DNA of 64,000 nt. Origin: Ambrosia x helenae. Its lineage: Eukaryota; Streptophyta; Magnoliopsida; Asterales; Asteraceae. Below, in pieces: positions 23,189 to 33,724 of the stretch. Both the position numbers and the translations under genes were made by a program. Under the pieces are notes generated by a model. It was not told where the DNA came from. It did no database searches and saw nothing but the letters and a program-made list of their open reading frames with translations. The stretch covers positions 41,610,238 through 41,674,237 of the forward strand of contig CM061226.1 of NCBI GenBank assembly GCA_030844895.1, read 5' to 3'. Position 1 is the first letter of the stretch. Every line of letters starts with the position of its first letter.

Positions 23189-23862
23189 GCTTTGACTAAA
23201 AACAGGACATGTAACGTATGCTATAGCTGAGTAAATGTTGACATTGGAAATATGAAACAGGAAAAAAAAAACTATTCTCTATTAAAAACATATACGTAAC
23301 AGAAAAAAACTCATACATGCAAAAATAAAAAAAATAAAAATCTATAACTAAAGGTGCAAAAAACACGAGTGTTACATGTGTAACAGGGTTTTTTTCTGGA
23401 AACACAGACAAACTTCTGTAGTCTGCACCCAACATACATTTTTTGCTGAATTATAAGCAAACTTTGACTACAAAACAGATACGCTACACACGTAACACCC
23501 GACCTTAACACAGAAAAAACACCCTAAAAACTAAAATCACAGAGATGATAAGGACATATAGAAGAGAAAAACACCCCAACTAAACACAGAGAAAACACAA
23601 ATTACAACGTTCTGAAAACTCATTCTAAAAACAAATAACAACACATTTTCTGTCTTTAGTTATAGATAAGCCTATATCAGAAAACACACAAACAGACATT
23701 TTCTGTAAATAGGACATAGGTAACATAAAAAAACTCATACATGAGAAAAGAAAAAAAAATAGAGAGACATGGTGTAAGACCACACGAGTATTACATGTGT
23801 AACAGGAAATACACAGACAACACTTATGTAGTCTGCAGTGAACAGAGAACAGAGTTTGATAT

Positions 23863-26424
23863 TGTGACACCCGGCAAATTCTGGTTAACAACGTTGTCTA
23901 GATTAAAGTCTACCTTAGCGAGTCACGCGTATATTATACTTAACTAGGGTTAGCTAGATAGCTAGATAGGACATACGTGCATTGTTGTGAGTTAATATGT
24001 GATTACATGATTAGTGAACCTCGGACGTTGGTGAATAATAAACTTATGTGTCTCGGTGATATCTGACAAACTTATGTGAAAACCATACGTGATTATGTGA
24101 ACCTAAACCGAAAACGTTAATAAAAATCATTAAAAGTGGAGCATGAGGTTGATTAGGGTCTTAACGCATGGGGTTACACTTTTTACGGTCCGAAATAACG
24201 AAAACGTCGATGGATAACGTGTCGGGAGGCGAAACGAAGCAAAAGCGCGCGCCTCGGACCTGTGAGCGGCCGCTCACAGGCTCCGAGCGGCCGCTCGAAT
24301 CTCCCTGACGGGTCTAAACCGCCTCAAACTCATATTTAAGCATCCTTAACCCCCATGGAACCCCCAAACTCAACCCTAATCGCCCCCTTACTGCCCCACA
24401 CGAATATTTCACTCCAAAAACTCCTGCTAAGGCTCAAGATCATCAATTGGGAGGCTCCAAGGCGCGCGATTGATTGATTTGAAGAGCTAAGGGTATAACT
24501 TATGATTTCTTACGCTTTTACCTTATGTTTTTACTATAAAAATCATATAAAAAGTTTGTCCAGGTCTGAATGGGTTTAAGAAACATTAAAACATGAGTCT
24601 TTTGAAGATTAAACGGATTAAACATATTAATAAACGCTTAGTAACATCATAGGATACTTGTTGCGCAAGTTATTGGTGTTTTGATCCTTAAAGCTTTGAT
24701 CTTGACATGTTTAATAATAGAATCTGATGGGAATAGGTATTAGGAATGTTGTGTGTTGATGATTGATGGTTGTTAATTGTTTTTATGCACACGGTAGGCG
24801 AGTAAAGTATGATTTAGGCGAAACTAAAATCTGGACAGAATGATTAGTTGAACTTGTAGGAGCTGTAACACGGCACTAACACAATGATTTTAGTATTTTC
24901 CTTGCATGATTAGGTCACACCTGGTCTTAGCTTTTCATAATGGGTAAAATCATGTGTTTTGGACGTCGGATGAGTCGTTTTTGGGAATTTTCATTGAAAA
25001 TAGGTCAGATCAGAATTTCGGGTGTCAAACTGAGTCAACTTTGAAACATCATAACTCAAGTTTTATAAAGAGTTGGGTTTTGAAATTTTTACAGAAGGTT
25101 AATATTGGAGTTTTGCAAGTTTTCCAAGTAGATTCATCCCGTTTGGATGAATACACAATTTTTGGGAAATTATTTACCAAACTGACCTGTTAGGAGGGTT
25201 TTCTGAACATAGCTGAGTTAGACGAATTTTAATTATTTTTGTGTTTGAATTTAAGACTAAACAAAAATAGGTATTGTCAAGTGAATCCCAAAGAAAATTC
25301 AGTAAAAATTTGGGAGGATAACTTACTGATTTACTATTTTAAATGAATTCGCTTTGATGGCGCACAATCTGTCCTGAAAACACAGATTGTGTATTATGTG
25401 CTTATGTGATTAATTGAGGTCTTAGGTGATCTGGAATTGACATATAACTGAAGTACACTTGTTTGTGACACATACGGGATGTAGAAACTAATGGTAACCA
25501 ACTCATTAACCAACGAGTCCGTAGGGTTTACTATTGCATGTAGAATCACTAGGCGTCGCATACACACTTTTGAACATTTAAAACGCCTTGGACAAACGAG
25601 TTATATGGTGTAATGATATTACGCCTATACTCACTTAATGACACTGTTATTAGGGTGTCGGTAGCATATATTACTTGCTGTTCGGATTCTTTGCTTGCAC
25701 GTTAAGGTGAGTTTACGGCCCCTCTTTTAACTGGTTTCACTTTTTGGGGGGAGAAAACATGTGTTAAACTTATGTTTTGGTAACAACTGTCATACTATGG
25801 GTTTCTATGGTTTACTATACGATCTTTGGAAGTCCCGGGGGAAACCATGAATGTGCGGGTTAGCACAACGGGGAAATGTGAATAGATCTATTGGGAGTGA
25901 CCAACCCCGCTCGTCGGCTTGGAGGGTCGGCGAGTGCATATTGTCTCAAACAGGAACAGGTTTACTATTCGGGCACGACATCTGGTTTGCGAGTTAGTAA
26001 TGGTTTTCCAATCGTAGAAGTAACAAAACATACGCCTAGCTAGCGTACTTTGGTTTGCAAATTGATATAGTATGGACAGGTTGAACTTGGTACTTTAATT
26101 ACAAACCTGTGAACTCACCAGCATTTTTGTGCTGACGTAACTCTTACATGTTTTCTCAGGTCGCTAAGGTAGCACAACGGAACTAGGGCGCACGCGTCTG
26201 CACGGCGTCTAGTTAGGATTGCATGGTTTTCGAACATTGAATAATTTGGTTTACTTTTGGATTATGTTTTGAGAATAAGCTTCCGCTGTATTTGGGGATT
26301 TTAAACTATGTTTTTGAAATTGCATATGTTCATTTAGATTTGTTTATTGTGATCGTTGACTTGGATCCTGGTTTGTCATGCGCCTCGCGGTAAAACTCCG
26401 CAAGTGGATTTTGAGGTTGTGACA
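23863..26424 (+). mobile_element. Solo LTR of a Ty3/gypsy retrotransposon
   Basis: Begins TGTGACACCCGGC and ends GAGGTTGTGACA, flanked by a perfect 5-bp duplication GATAT (23858-23862 and 26425-26429), with no internal region. It is related to the 2.68-kb LTRs at 46268 and 51177: shared blocks include AAGTCTACCTTAGCGA-like at the start, CTCAGGTCGCTAAGGTAGCA and GTGACCGTTGACTTGGATCC-like at the end. A short GC palindrome (GAGCGGCCGCTC) occurs twice at 24265-24297. Solo LTRs arise by recombination between the two LTRs. Confidence 0.92.
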
Positions 26425-27224
26425 GATATGCTAGAAAACAGAAAACATAATTTGGCTGCAAAAAACAGATATGCTACACACGTAACAGTCTAACTAAACA
26501 CAAAGATTATACGAAAATATAGACGATAAAAACACCATAACTTAACTTGAATTCTCAACGCTAGGCTCCAAAGACATATAAGTGTTCGATTACACTCAGA
26601 AAATTTACTATTATTTTACTATTATGTTCTAATCCTAAATGACTTTATATTATATTAGTGGTTTTTCATAATCAATCACCCAAAAAAAATCTTTTTCGAT
26701 GGTTAACATAATCAATCACCCAAAAAAAAAAAGCCTGTGTGTCATGATTATTTGGTTCCACTGAAACGAATAACAATTATTCTTTACTAAAAGATGTGAA
26801 ATTATGATTGAAATATAACCAAAAAAAGGGGAAAATTAGTAGACTGGAGATAGGGTTTAGATCTGCTGACACTTAGTGAACAACAAATTATGATATACAA
26901 TTTGAGCAAAGCAATCTAAGGGTGTGTGTAGTGGCCTCGTTGTGGGGCGTTTTAAGCCTCCATAGCGCCGGGAACACCGCCCCCTCCGGCAATATGGGGC
27001 GTTTTAGGGGTGGTTTGGTTGTGGGGATAACGGCGCTATGTGTTGGATTTGGGAGGTTGTTGTTGTTGATGACCGTTGTCAAACGGTCAAAAACATTTAA
27101 TTTTTTTAAACAAAATCTCTCTATATATATACATACACATACAACACAAACAACTCACACCACAACACAAATATATACACTTTTCCAACCAAACAAAACC
27201 AAATACAAACCCAAAACCAAACCT

Positions 27225-27578
27225 ATGGCAGCGTGGACGAATCAAGAGCAACTCGAGTTGGTGCGGGCGTGGATGAACGCTAAGGAGATCCCACCGGCCA
27301 ATAGGGAGTCTTTTTGGCGCAATGTGTTGGTCGAGTTCAACCAAATCACCGGAACGAACCACCGTACCGTTGATCAGATCACCAGTAAGTGGTCTGCTAT
27401 ACGAAATAACGTTAACAGATGGCATGGAGTCTATGAAGCGACGATGCAGGCGCACCCTGGGGTTAGCGAACATATGGCAATTCAGTTGACACACGACGCC
27501 TATCGTCAACAATACGACATCGACTTCTCCGTCACCAATCTTTTGTCGTGGTCTCTGATGCGTTTTCACTATGTTTAA
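27225..27578 (+). CDS. Harbinger Myb/SANT-like DNA-binding protein, short
   Basis: 117 codons from ATG at 27225, following a TATA-rich leader (TATATATATACATACAC near 27121). The start MAAWTNQEQLELVRAW, then FWRNVLVEFNQIT, then VDQITSKWSAIRNNVNRWHG is the trihelix/Myb-like fold seen in the ORF1 proteins of PIF/Harbinger elements, often annotated in plants as NAM-associated or GST T3-like. These bind transposon ends and help the transposase enter the nucleus. A frame extending left of the ATG lies in the inverted repeat and is not used. The C-terminus is short for the family, so it may be truncated. A diverged homologue is at 32896-33276. Confidence 0.7.
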   Translation: MAAWTNQEQLELVRAWMNAKEIPPANRESFWRNVLVEFNQITGTNHRTVDQITSKWSAIRNNVNRWHGVYEATMQAHPGVSEHMAIQLTHDAYRQQYDIDFSVTNLLSWSLMRFHYV

Positions 27579-27840
27579 TTGCTAATGTTTAGGCTTTATT
27601 TTCTTATCCTGGGAGGTTGTAATGTTTAATGTTATGTTTTATGTTTAGTGTTGTATTTGTAATGTTTAAGGTTTTAGTTTTTAAAGTTTTATTTTAAATT
27701 TAAACCATTACATTAACACATAATACATAAACACATAAAATTACAATCCTAAATTACTTATTACAAACAGAGTTCCTAATCCTAAACTACTTATTAAAAC
27801 GTTACATAAACACATTACATAAACACATAATATAATCCTA

Positions 27841-28477
27841 AACCTCCCACTCGAGTGTGTAGTACTCGGGGGATAGGGAACGTGAGCTGTCCCGTCCATC
27901 GGATCTTGCATCCGAGGGGAAATAGTAGTACTCACGAGGAGGGGTAGGCATGCTCCAAAGGCGCTCCTGCTCCTCAACTTCCCTGAGGGCTTCCAAGTCC
28001 TCAGGAGTTGGGTCCCCATATTCACGGGGTGGGGTGGTCTGGTGGTGGTGGGTGGGGGTATTCTGGGGGGTGGGGATAGGTTGGTGGTAGGGGGTGGGGG
28101 TATACTGGGGGGTGGGGATAGGTTGGTGGTAGGGGGTGGGGATTGCAGCAGCAGTTCGGGGGGTGGGGGCCGACAACATCAGTCGGACCATTTCATTAAT
28201 AGCGCCATGGTATAATCCATGGCCCAGGCCCATTCTTCATCCGTAAAGTCATCATCGACTTCAGGATGAGGAAAGATTGGTGGTGCCGCAGCAGGAGGAG
28301 GGGGGGATATAACCAATGTTGTGGAGGAGGAGGAGGACGAAGAGGAGGTTGTGGAGGAGGAGGAGAGGAGGTGAATGGTAGTCTCCGGGGCCGGCCCCGT
28401 CCCCGGACCCGGCGAGCGTACTGCCGGACATTAGAAGGTCCGACAGCTCCTGGTTGAAAACCGCCCATATTATTCAT
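27841..28477 (-). pseudogene. Second Harbinger ORF, proline-rich, frameshifted
   Basis: From ATG at 28477: MNNMGGFQPGAVGPSNVRQY, then an RRVRGRGRPRR basic patch and SPPPP. The frame then needs two shifts: one to reach VDDDFTDEEWAWAMDY and another to GAINEMVRLMLSAPTP, after which ten-residue PYHQPIPTPQ repeats lead to LEALREVEEQERLW and the end at LEWEV. Overlap of the three frames at 28190-28300 marks the breaks. It resembles the degenerate second gene accompanying Harbinger Myb-like ORFs. Function unknown. Confidence 0.5.
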
Positions 28478-29462
28478 TGTGTTCAAGATGAGGAAAGGAT
28501 GAGGAAGAGGTAAGAGGTGTGACTGAGATTTGGGAGGAGGGGGTATTTATAGGTGTGACTGAGATTTGGTGGGGGGGGGGGAGTTTGAAATTCAAACTTT
28601 GAAATTTAAACGTTTGGGGAGGAAAGTTTGAAATTCAAACTTTGAAATAGGAGGGAAACCGTTTGAAATTCAAACGGTTTGGAACAGTAACCGTTTGAAA
28701 TTCAAAATTTTTTTATTAAATATTATTTTTTAATATTAAATATTTTTTTATTATTTTATTAATTTAATAAACTTTCAGTTTAAATTTTATTTTTATTATT
28801 ATTTTTATATTTAATGAAATATTATTAACTATTTCATATTCTTATTTAAATAAAAAACAATAATTAACCAATCATTACCAATCATTTATAACCCCCTCAT
28901 AACCCCCCTTCCCACTACACCTCTTTTTCCATAACCCCCACATAACCCCTTCTATTACTTTTTAATATTTTAATACCATAACCCCCACATAACCCCCACA
29001 ACTACACACACCCTAAACACTCTATTAAAACGATGGAAATAAACAAACACATCAAAATACCTGGTCGTCTTCTCCGGTGGGCTTCTCCGACGGTGTTGCC
29101 TGGTCACCACCGATCGTGGTGTTGGTTGTACAATGATGCTGATGACGTGACGATGATATTGTTGGAGGTTGGAGATGACGATGATGGTGTTGGTGGTTCA
29201 AGGTTAAGGGTGCTTTGGCTTAAAAAAAAAAAACTCAGCAAAAGAGAGGATGAGGGGAGAGGGTACGGGGGAGGGAATATGAAAATTTGAAATGGGAGAG
29301 AAAAAGAAAGGTTTTTATATGTGGTGGGGTGTGCTAAATTACCAAATTAACCTTTGCTTAATAAAAAGACAATAAAGTTTATGGACTATGTGGAGCAATG
29401 TGGTCCACTCATTGAGTTTGTAGGAGTTTCTTCATTTTGAAGGGTTCGTAGAATCCCTTTAG

Positions 29463-29464
<2 letters not shown>

Positions 29465-29547
<83 letters not shown>

Positions 29548-29548
29548 C
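29465..29548. repeat. (TA)n microsatellite
   Basis: TA repeats with minor interruptions between the right end of MULE B' and the resumed right arm of the outer Harbinger. Confidence 0.95.
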
Positions 29549-29942
29549 ATACCACACATACAATACACACACGACGACTAGTTTTTTTAAATATTTGTAG
29601 TTTTTTTAAGTATTTGTAACTTTTTTAAGTATTTGTAGCTTTTTAGTATTTGTATTTTTTTTAGTATTTGTAATTTTTTTTAGTATTTGTAATTTTTATA
29701 TATTTAATGAATATTTAAACTATTTAATATTATTATTTAAATAAGAAAAGAATAATTAACCAATGATTACCCAATCATTTATAAAGCCTCATAACCCCCC
29801 TTCCCAATACACCTCTTTTTTCCATAAAGCCTCATAACCCCCTTCATCATCATCATCATCATCATCATAACCTCCTTTCTATTACTTTTTAATATTTTAA
29901 TACTCATAAAGCCCATAACCCCCACCACTACACATGAACTAA

Positions 29943-30090
29943 AAGCACCTCAAAATCCTCTTCGAATTCCTCAAAATATTTTCCTCCCATTCCCCCATAA
30001 ATAAAGCATCGTCTGCGAAAAATATGTGTGTAAAAGACGGCCCCTCCTTTGGTAATTTTACTCCCATGCATAAACAACAAGGTGAATACA
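29943..30090 (-). pseudogene. LINE remnant, 5' portion of the element at 8489-8950
   Basis: The minus strand encodes GVKLPKEGPSFTHIFFADDA then LFMGEWEENILRNSKRILRC, the catalytic FADD block of a plant LINE reverse transcriptase, unbroken. It ends where the outer Harbinger TSD begins; the reading resumes at 8950 with a segment aligning to the family's YLGLPVGANM region, so some codons between are lost. The left (5') end of the LINE is truncated near 30090. Confidence 0.85.
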
Positions 30091-30114
30091 GGACACTAAT
30101 CTAGACTATTACAA

Positions 30115-30620
30115 AGTTTTTGACTACAATTTATCTTTTACAGCTATATAATATGAATTCTCACTCGCCGATCTGATCCCCTCTTCTGATGACGAAGGGG
30201 GGTATTTATAGACCCCCGAGGTGGTCTGTGATTGGCTGTGAGGAGAATGACAGCTGTCTTGTATGATTACGACCGTTGTCATTCTTCGCGTTGTCGCTCT
30301 GTGGTTGGTCCACGTGTCATGCTGTTGTCCTTTCTGTCCTTTTCTGTACCTCGTACCTGCAGGAGATCATGGAGCAGGGAATAAACGCCTCTGATTGGCC
30401 ACATGTCTCTGCTCTTGTCGGGTGATACCTGTCCTCTATTTAAGTAGCGTGCGTCGTCTTCTAGAACTCCACGTCACATTGCTGTGTTGACGTGTGTGTG
30501 ATTGTAGGTTGTGTGCACGCGCGGGTACATATCTCTTCACCGTTTCTGTAGCTTTAGTCATCATGACGTGCAACGCTTCCATGTTTTATAAAGTTAATAG
30601 TCAACTATTTTGGGTTAAAC
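30115..30620 (-). promoter_or_regulatory. LTR-like fragment with minus-strand promoter elements
   Basis: On the minus strand two CCAAT boxes (GGCCAATCAGAGG near 30397, AGCCAATCACAGACC near 30228) precede CTATAAATACCCCCC near 30208, a good TATA box. The composition is much more GC-rich than its surroundings. This looks like the U3-R part of an LTR. No TG..CA boundaries or coding partner were found. Transcription from it would run toward the LINE fragment. Confidence 0.45.
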
Positions 30621-31572
30621 TGCATTAACTTTTCATATGTATAGCGGCTTTTTATGGGATTTTATGACTTCTATTTTCCGAATCATCTGCTAAGTCGCTG
30701 TGTTACAAGAAAATATTACTTGTGCTGATTGTAACCGACAAAGTTGTGTAGTCCGAACAGGCTGCTCACTTAAAAGTACCCGTAGTATGGTTGGTTTAGT
30801 GCAAGACATTAATTTTACTAATAACATTGTTAATGATCTATTGGACACACACTAAAGATTCACACCCAAAATTCCAATAAACACGTAATTTGATCAACGT
30901 TATTCGCGCTATTTCTTAAAACGAAATAAAATGTACTAAATAATGTAAATGGCCATAGTTTCACAATTACGTATACTGTGTTTAAACATACAACAAAACC
31001 GTAAGAACCTTAGGTGATGTATTAGTTTTTTTTTTTTTTTTTCAATTTTAATAAACCTTTTCTCTATTAGGCAGTCCGTTGTGGTGTGCGACTGGATCTG
31101 CGCGAACGAGCTCGCCAGCCACATGGATCGCCGGTACCACAACACCCCCACTCGAAAGATCCCGCGAGCGAGCCCAAGCTACCACACTCGCGTGTGGTAG
31201 CGTGGAATTATTTGTGTCTTTCTAATTTTTCTATTATTTCCAAAAAATACTCGCTCACCTTTAGCCACAATGGATTAAGCTATCAGCCCTCGGTCGCGAG
31301 CCAGTGTCACATCGACGCCTACATGGTAAAATATTATTCGATAAATCATCTACTCACCTCTACCCACAACGGATAGTCCTAAGAAGCAACACCTAAGTTT
31401 GTAATCACATTAATAGGATTATGTCTCCCAAATTACTATAGGAATCAAGTTCTATTTGATCGCCACAGCGTTATTAGGTTAATACTCGTTCTTTCAATGT
31501 GATGCACCACATAATCGATTATCGATGGTGTGTAAAAATATTATTGTATGTCAAATTATCTATATCTATCTA
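30620..31572. other. No gene recognised
   Basis: AT-rich, with a GC-richer patch at 31080-31200 (GAACGAGCTCGCCAGCC) and related CTCACCTTTAGCCACAATGG / CTCACCTCTACCCACAACGG words about 100 bp apart. No splice-supported ORF. Confidence 0.5.
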
Positions 31573-32201
31573 TCTATACATATAATAAACCAAAGCATTT
31601 TTTATGACATGTCATAATATTATGCGATCTCTCTTTTGAGAGATGCCACATAAGATGTGATGTGGCAACTCTAGACCAATTAAAAAATGAATAAATATGG
31701 TTTAAATATGATTTAAAATAATCTATTAAATACCTAATCTACTAAATGTAAATATTAAAACTTTATTATTTTGTCTCTCATGTTTCCTCTCATAACTTTT
31801 AAATGTTAATATCTTTTATATACGAAATTTTTTAAAGAAAAAAATTACACCAAATTAACGAGCGTTTTATTATCTTTCCAACGAGTACCATAGTGCTATA
31901 TAAAAAACGGAGAAAAAAAACGACTATTTTTTGTAACCCGACAGGTATTGTGTCAGGTTTGGAATTAGTTTAAAAAAAAATTGTAGGTTTGGGTCGGGCA
32001 TGGGATTATGTGATACCCGACCCAATTACCATTTTTTTATATTAGAATATGATAACTTATGCCAGAGATTTGTTTAAAATAATAATAATAATAATCATTA
32101 ATCATATATTGGTATATGCCATTTTTTTAGTTTAGATACTTCTAATTTTATTCACTTTACTTAGATTTCTCAACCCGGGACGCTCTCGGGGTATAAACTA
32201 G
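31573..32201 (+). mobile_element. Small non-autonomous Helitron
   Basis: Starts TCTATACATATAATAAACC after A and ends CCCGGGACGCTCTCGGGG hairpin, TATAAACTAG, then T. Its interior 31765-31940 (ATATCTTTTATATACG, CCAAATTAACGAGCGTTTTA, ACGAGTACCATAGTGCTATA) closely matches the Helitron at 9584-10623. No ORF. Confidence 0.8.
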
Positions 32202-32209
32202 TACATCAT

Positions 32210-32585
32210 ACTTGAAGAACAAGTGGTGAAAAAACTTGGGTTCTTCCTAATCCTAAGAGACTCAGGTTCAATCCTTACCTGCATCAAATAGTGAGGCATT
32301 TAGTGCGTAATGATGGTGACAAACCCACTGAGGGGGTTCGATCCTGAGCATCATCTCGGCTTTAATCCGGCTGTTACTTCAGCGAGGCAACTCGTGTGAA
32401 GGCAGTACGGTTTCCGGGGGAAGCTACCAAGGCTGATGATCCTGCACGTGGCCCAATAGAACATTGTCAGGCCAGCCTTGATGGACTGTTGGTTCAAAAC
32501 GGACCGACAGAATGATGCTAAGATACACCTCACCTCACAACACATCTCATACTAGCACCCGCCAAATACACTCACTATATGGTTA
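32210..32585. repeat. SINE-like or unclassified repeat with tRNA B-box words
   Basis: GACTCAGGTTCAATCCTT and GGGGGTTCGATCCTGAGC resemble RNA polymerase III B boxes. The right part (32512-32585, GCTAAGATACACCTCAC and CATCTCATACTAGCA) recurs at 39020-39100, so it belongs to a dispersed repeat. Class uncertain. Confidence 0.35.
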
Positions 32586-32588
32586 TAA

Positions 32589-33682
32589 GGGCGGACGGGA
32601 CACTACCAGAATTGGGCACGGGTACCTCACTACCAGCACGGTAACACCGCCGCCACCCGTGTTGGTAGGGGTCTCGTGGACCGTTTTCTGGTTGTAGTTA
32701 ACGGACTGGTAACCGTGTATTTCTTTTTTTTTTTATTTACTTTAATTCCTTTTTCATTTATGTATTAACCACTTTAAAGAAACATTTTGTTTATTTTTTT
32801 TAAAATAAATAAAGCACAAAGTAAATAAAAACATAAGACAATATTTATTAATATTAAACATAAATAAAAATACATAAAAACATAGAAAATAAAGCTTAGA
32901 GTTGACGCATGAGTTGCCAGACCTGAATATGCTCAAAGTTGCCGCGGTAACGAGCCGCATAGCTCGTCTGGGTCAACTCCACAACCAACTCCGGCACAAT
33001 GCCTGGGTGCCGGCTCATGGCACGCTCGTAGCACATGGTCCACCGATCACATTTGTTGTTTAGATCGATCCACTTTTCTCTGTAGGCTCTCAATTGTGCG
33101 GTCGCTTTCGCCGACTTGTTGTTTGAAGTCAGCCAAGACACGGTCCCAGAAGCTTGTTTGGCGACCTCCTGAGCCCCCGAGCCCCTACGGGGTTGGCGTT
33201 GCAACGATGGGTCGTTTTGTGCGTCCTTGACGCACACAACCAAAGCCATTTCTTTGTTTTCGGTCCAACGAGTCATTTTGAAGGTTTTGAAGGTGTGATT
33301 GTTATTGTTGGTGTTCAAGTGTGTTTTCACCACCGTCGTTTATATACAAAAAAAAAACCAACCGTATCATATGCTAAAAAATTGAATTTCTCTGACGGTT
33401 AGATAAGATCGACTTAAATGGGATTAAATTTTTTTGACCGTGTTTGGTGTAGACGGTTGAGAAATAAAACACGGTCTGACGGTTTGATGATAAAATTTAT
33501 AAACCGTGTGAAGTAAAAAATAAAATTTGTATTTCTATTTAAGTGACAAAAAAATAAAATCAGTGGAGTGCTGCCAACAAAAAACTGTTTCAGTGAAGTA
33601 AATCAGTTAAGTGATGTGGCAGTGGATAATTGGTTAAAATCAGTGAAAGAAAAATCAACTTCTAGTAGCACTCCTTTCACCC
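32589..33682. mobile_element. PIF/Harbinger element carrying only the Myb-like ORF
   Basis: Ends GGGCGGACGGGACACTACCA and GTAGCACTCCTTTCACCC, imperfect inverted repeats, with TSD TAA (32586-32588, 33683-33685). It is 1094 bp. The repeat it entered is present without the insert at about 39085-39110 (TATGGTTATAATTTATGGTG), an empty-site reference. No transposase ORF. Confidence 0.8.
32896..33276 (-). CDS. Harbinger Myb/SANT-like protein
   Basis: 126 codons from ATG at 33276: MTRWTENKEMALVVCVKDAQ, then VSWLTSNNKSAKATAQLRAY, KWIDLNNKCDRWTMCYERAM and SRHPGIVPELVVELTQTSYA, ending WQLMRQL. The KW..(L/I)NN..(D/N)RW core aligns with the 27225 ORF (KWSAIRNNVNRW). This is the DNA-binding partner protein of PIF/Harbinger elements. 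The reading is intact and the TATA-like TATATACA (minus strand, near 33345) lies about 70 bp upstream. Probably short relative to full-length members. Confidence 0.65.
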   Translation of the reverse strand: MTRWTENKEMALVVCVKDAQNDPSLQRQPRRGSGAQEVAKQASGTVSWLTSNNKSAKATAQLRAYREKWIDLNNKCDRWTMCYERAMSRHPGIVPELVVELTQTSYAARYRGNFEHIQVWQLMRQL

Positions 33683-33724
33683 TAATGTGTGGTGTTATTT
33701 CTGACATGGATTTGTGTTTTTAAT

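Larger units (their letters stand above)
26920..29013. mobile_element. Non-autonomous PIF/Harbinger element carrying two ORFs
   Basis: Ends GGGTGTGTGTAGTGG and CAACTACACACACCC with TSD TAA (26917-26919, 29014-29016). It is 2094 bp long. A plus-strand Myb/SANT-like ORF lies near the left end and a minus-strand proline-rich ORF near the right end, transcribed toward each other. No DDE transposase is present, so it would depend on a helper. It is nested in MULE B'. Confidence 0.87.
21810..29464 (-). mobile_element. MULE B', inverted relative of MULE B with two nested elements
   Basis: Its left end (GGGGATGGTTATAATAAAAA, then CCCTCCAAAATGAAG) corresponds to the right end of MULE B. Its right end (CTTCATTTTGAAGGGTTCG, ending TTTAGCC) pairs as an inverted repeat. 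Both sides are (TA)n. It carries the minus-strand ORF at 23188-22592, the same repeat module (23220-23860, 26430-26740), a solo LTR (23863-26424) and a Harbinger (26920-29013). The minus strand near 29310 has TATAAAAACC about 120-150 bp inside the right end, matching the promoter position in MULE B. Confidence 0.68.
8951..29939. mobile_element. PIF/Harbinger-like element split by about 20 kb of nested insertions
   Basis: The left end (8951) reads GGGCATGTGTAGTGG after TAA; the right end (29939) is CCACTACACATGAAC before TAA, so the inverted repeats match at 13 of 15 bases and the TSD is TAA. The left arm (8951-9141) and right arm (about 29549-29939) resemble the corresponding arms of the intact-ended Harbinger at 26920-29013, including GACCGTTG..CGGTCAA near the left and AACCAATCATTTATAA near the right. 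Everything between is later insertions in its (TA)n tract. The sequence outside both ends is one LINE, which confirms the pairing. No ORF of this element survives. Confidence 0.75.

Noticed and set aside
26922..27224. N-terminal extension of the Harbinger Myb-like ORF
   Set aside because: It runs through the terminal inverted repeat and TATA-rich leader; the homologue at 33276 starts at the equivalent of 27225.
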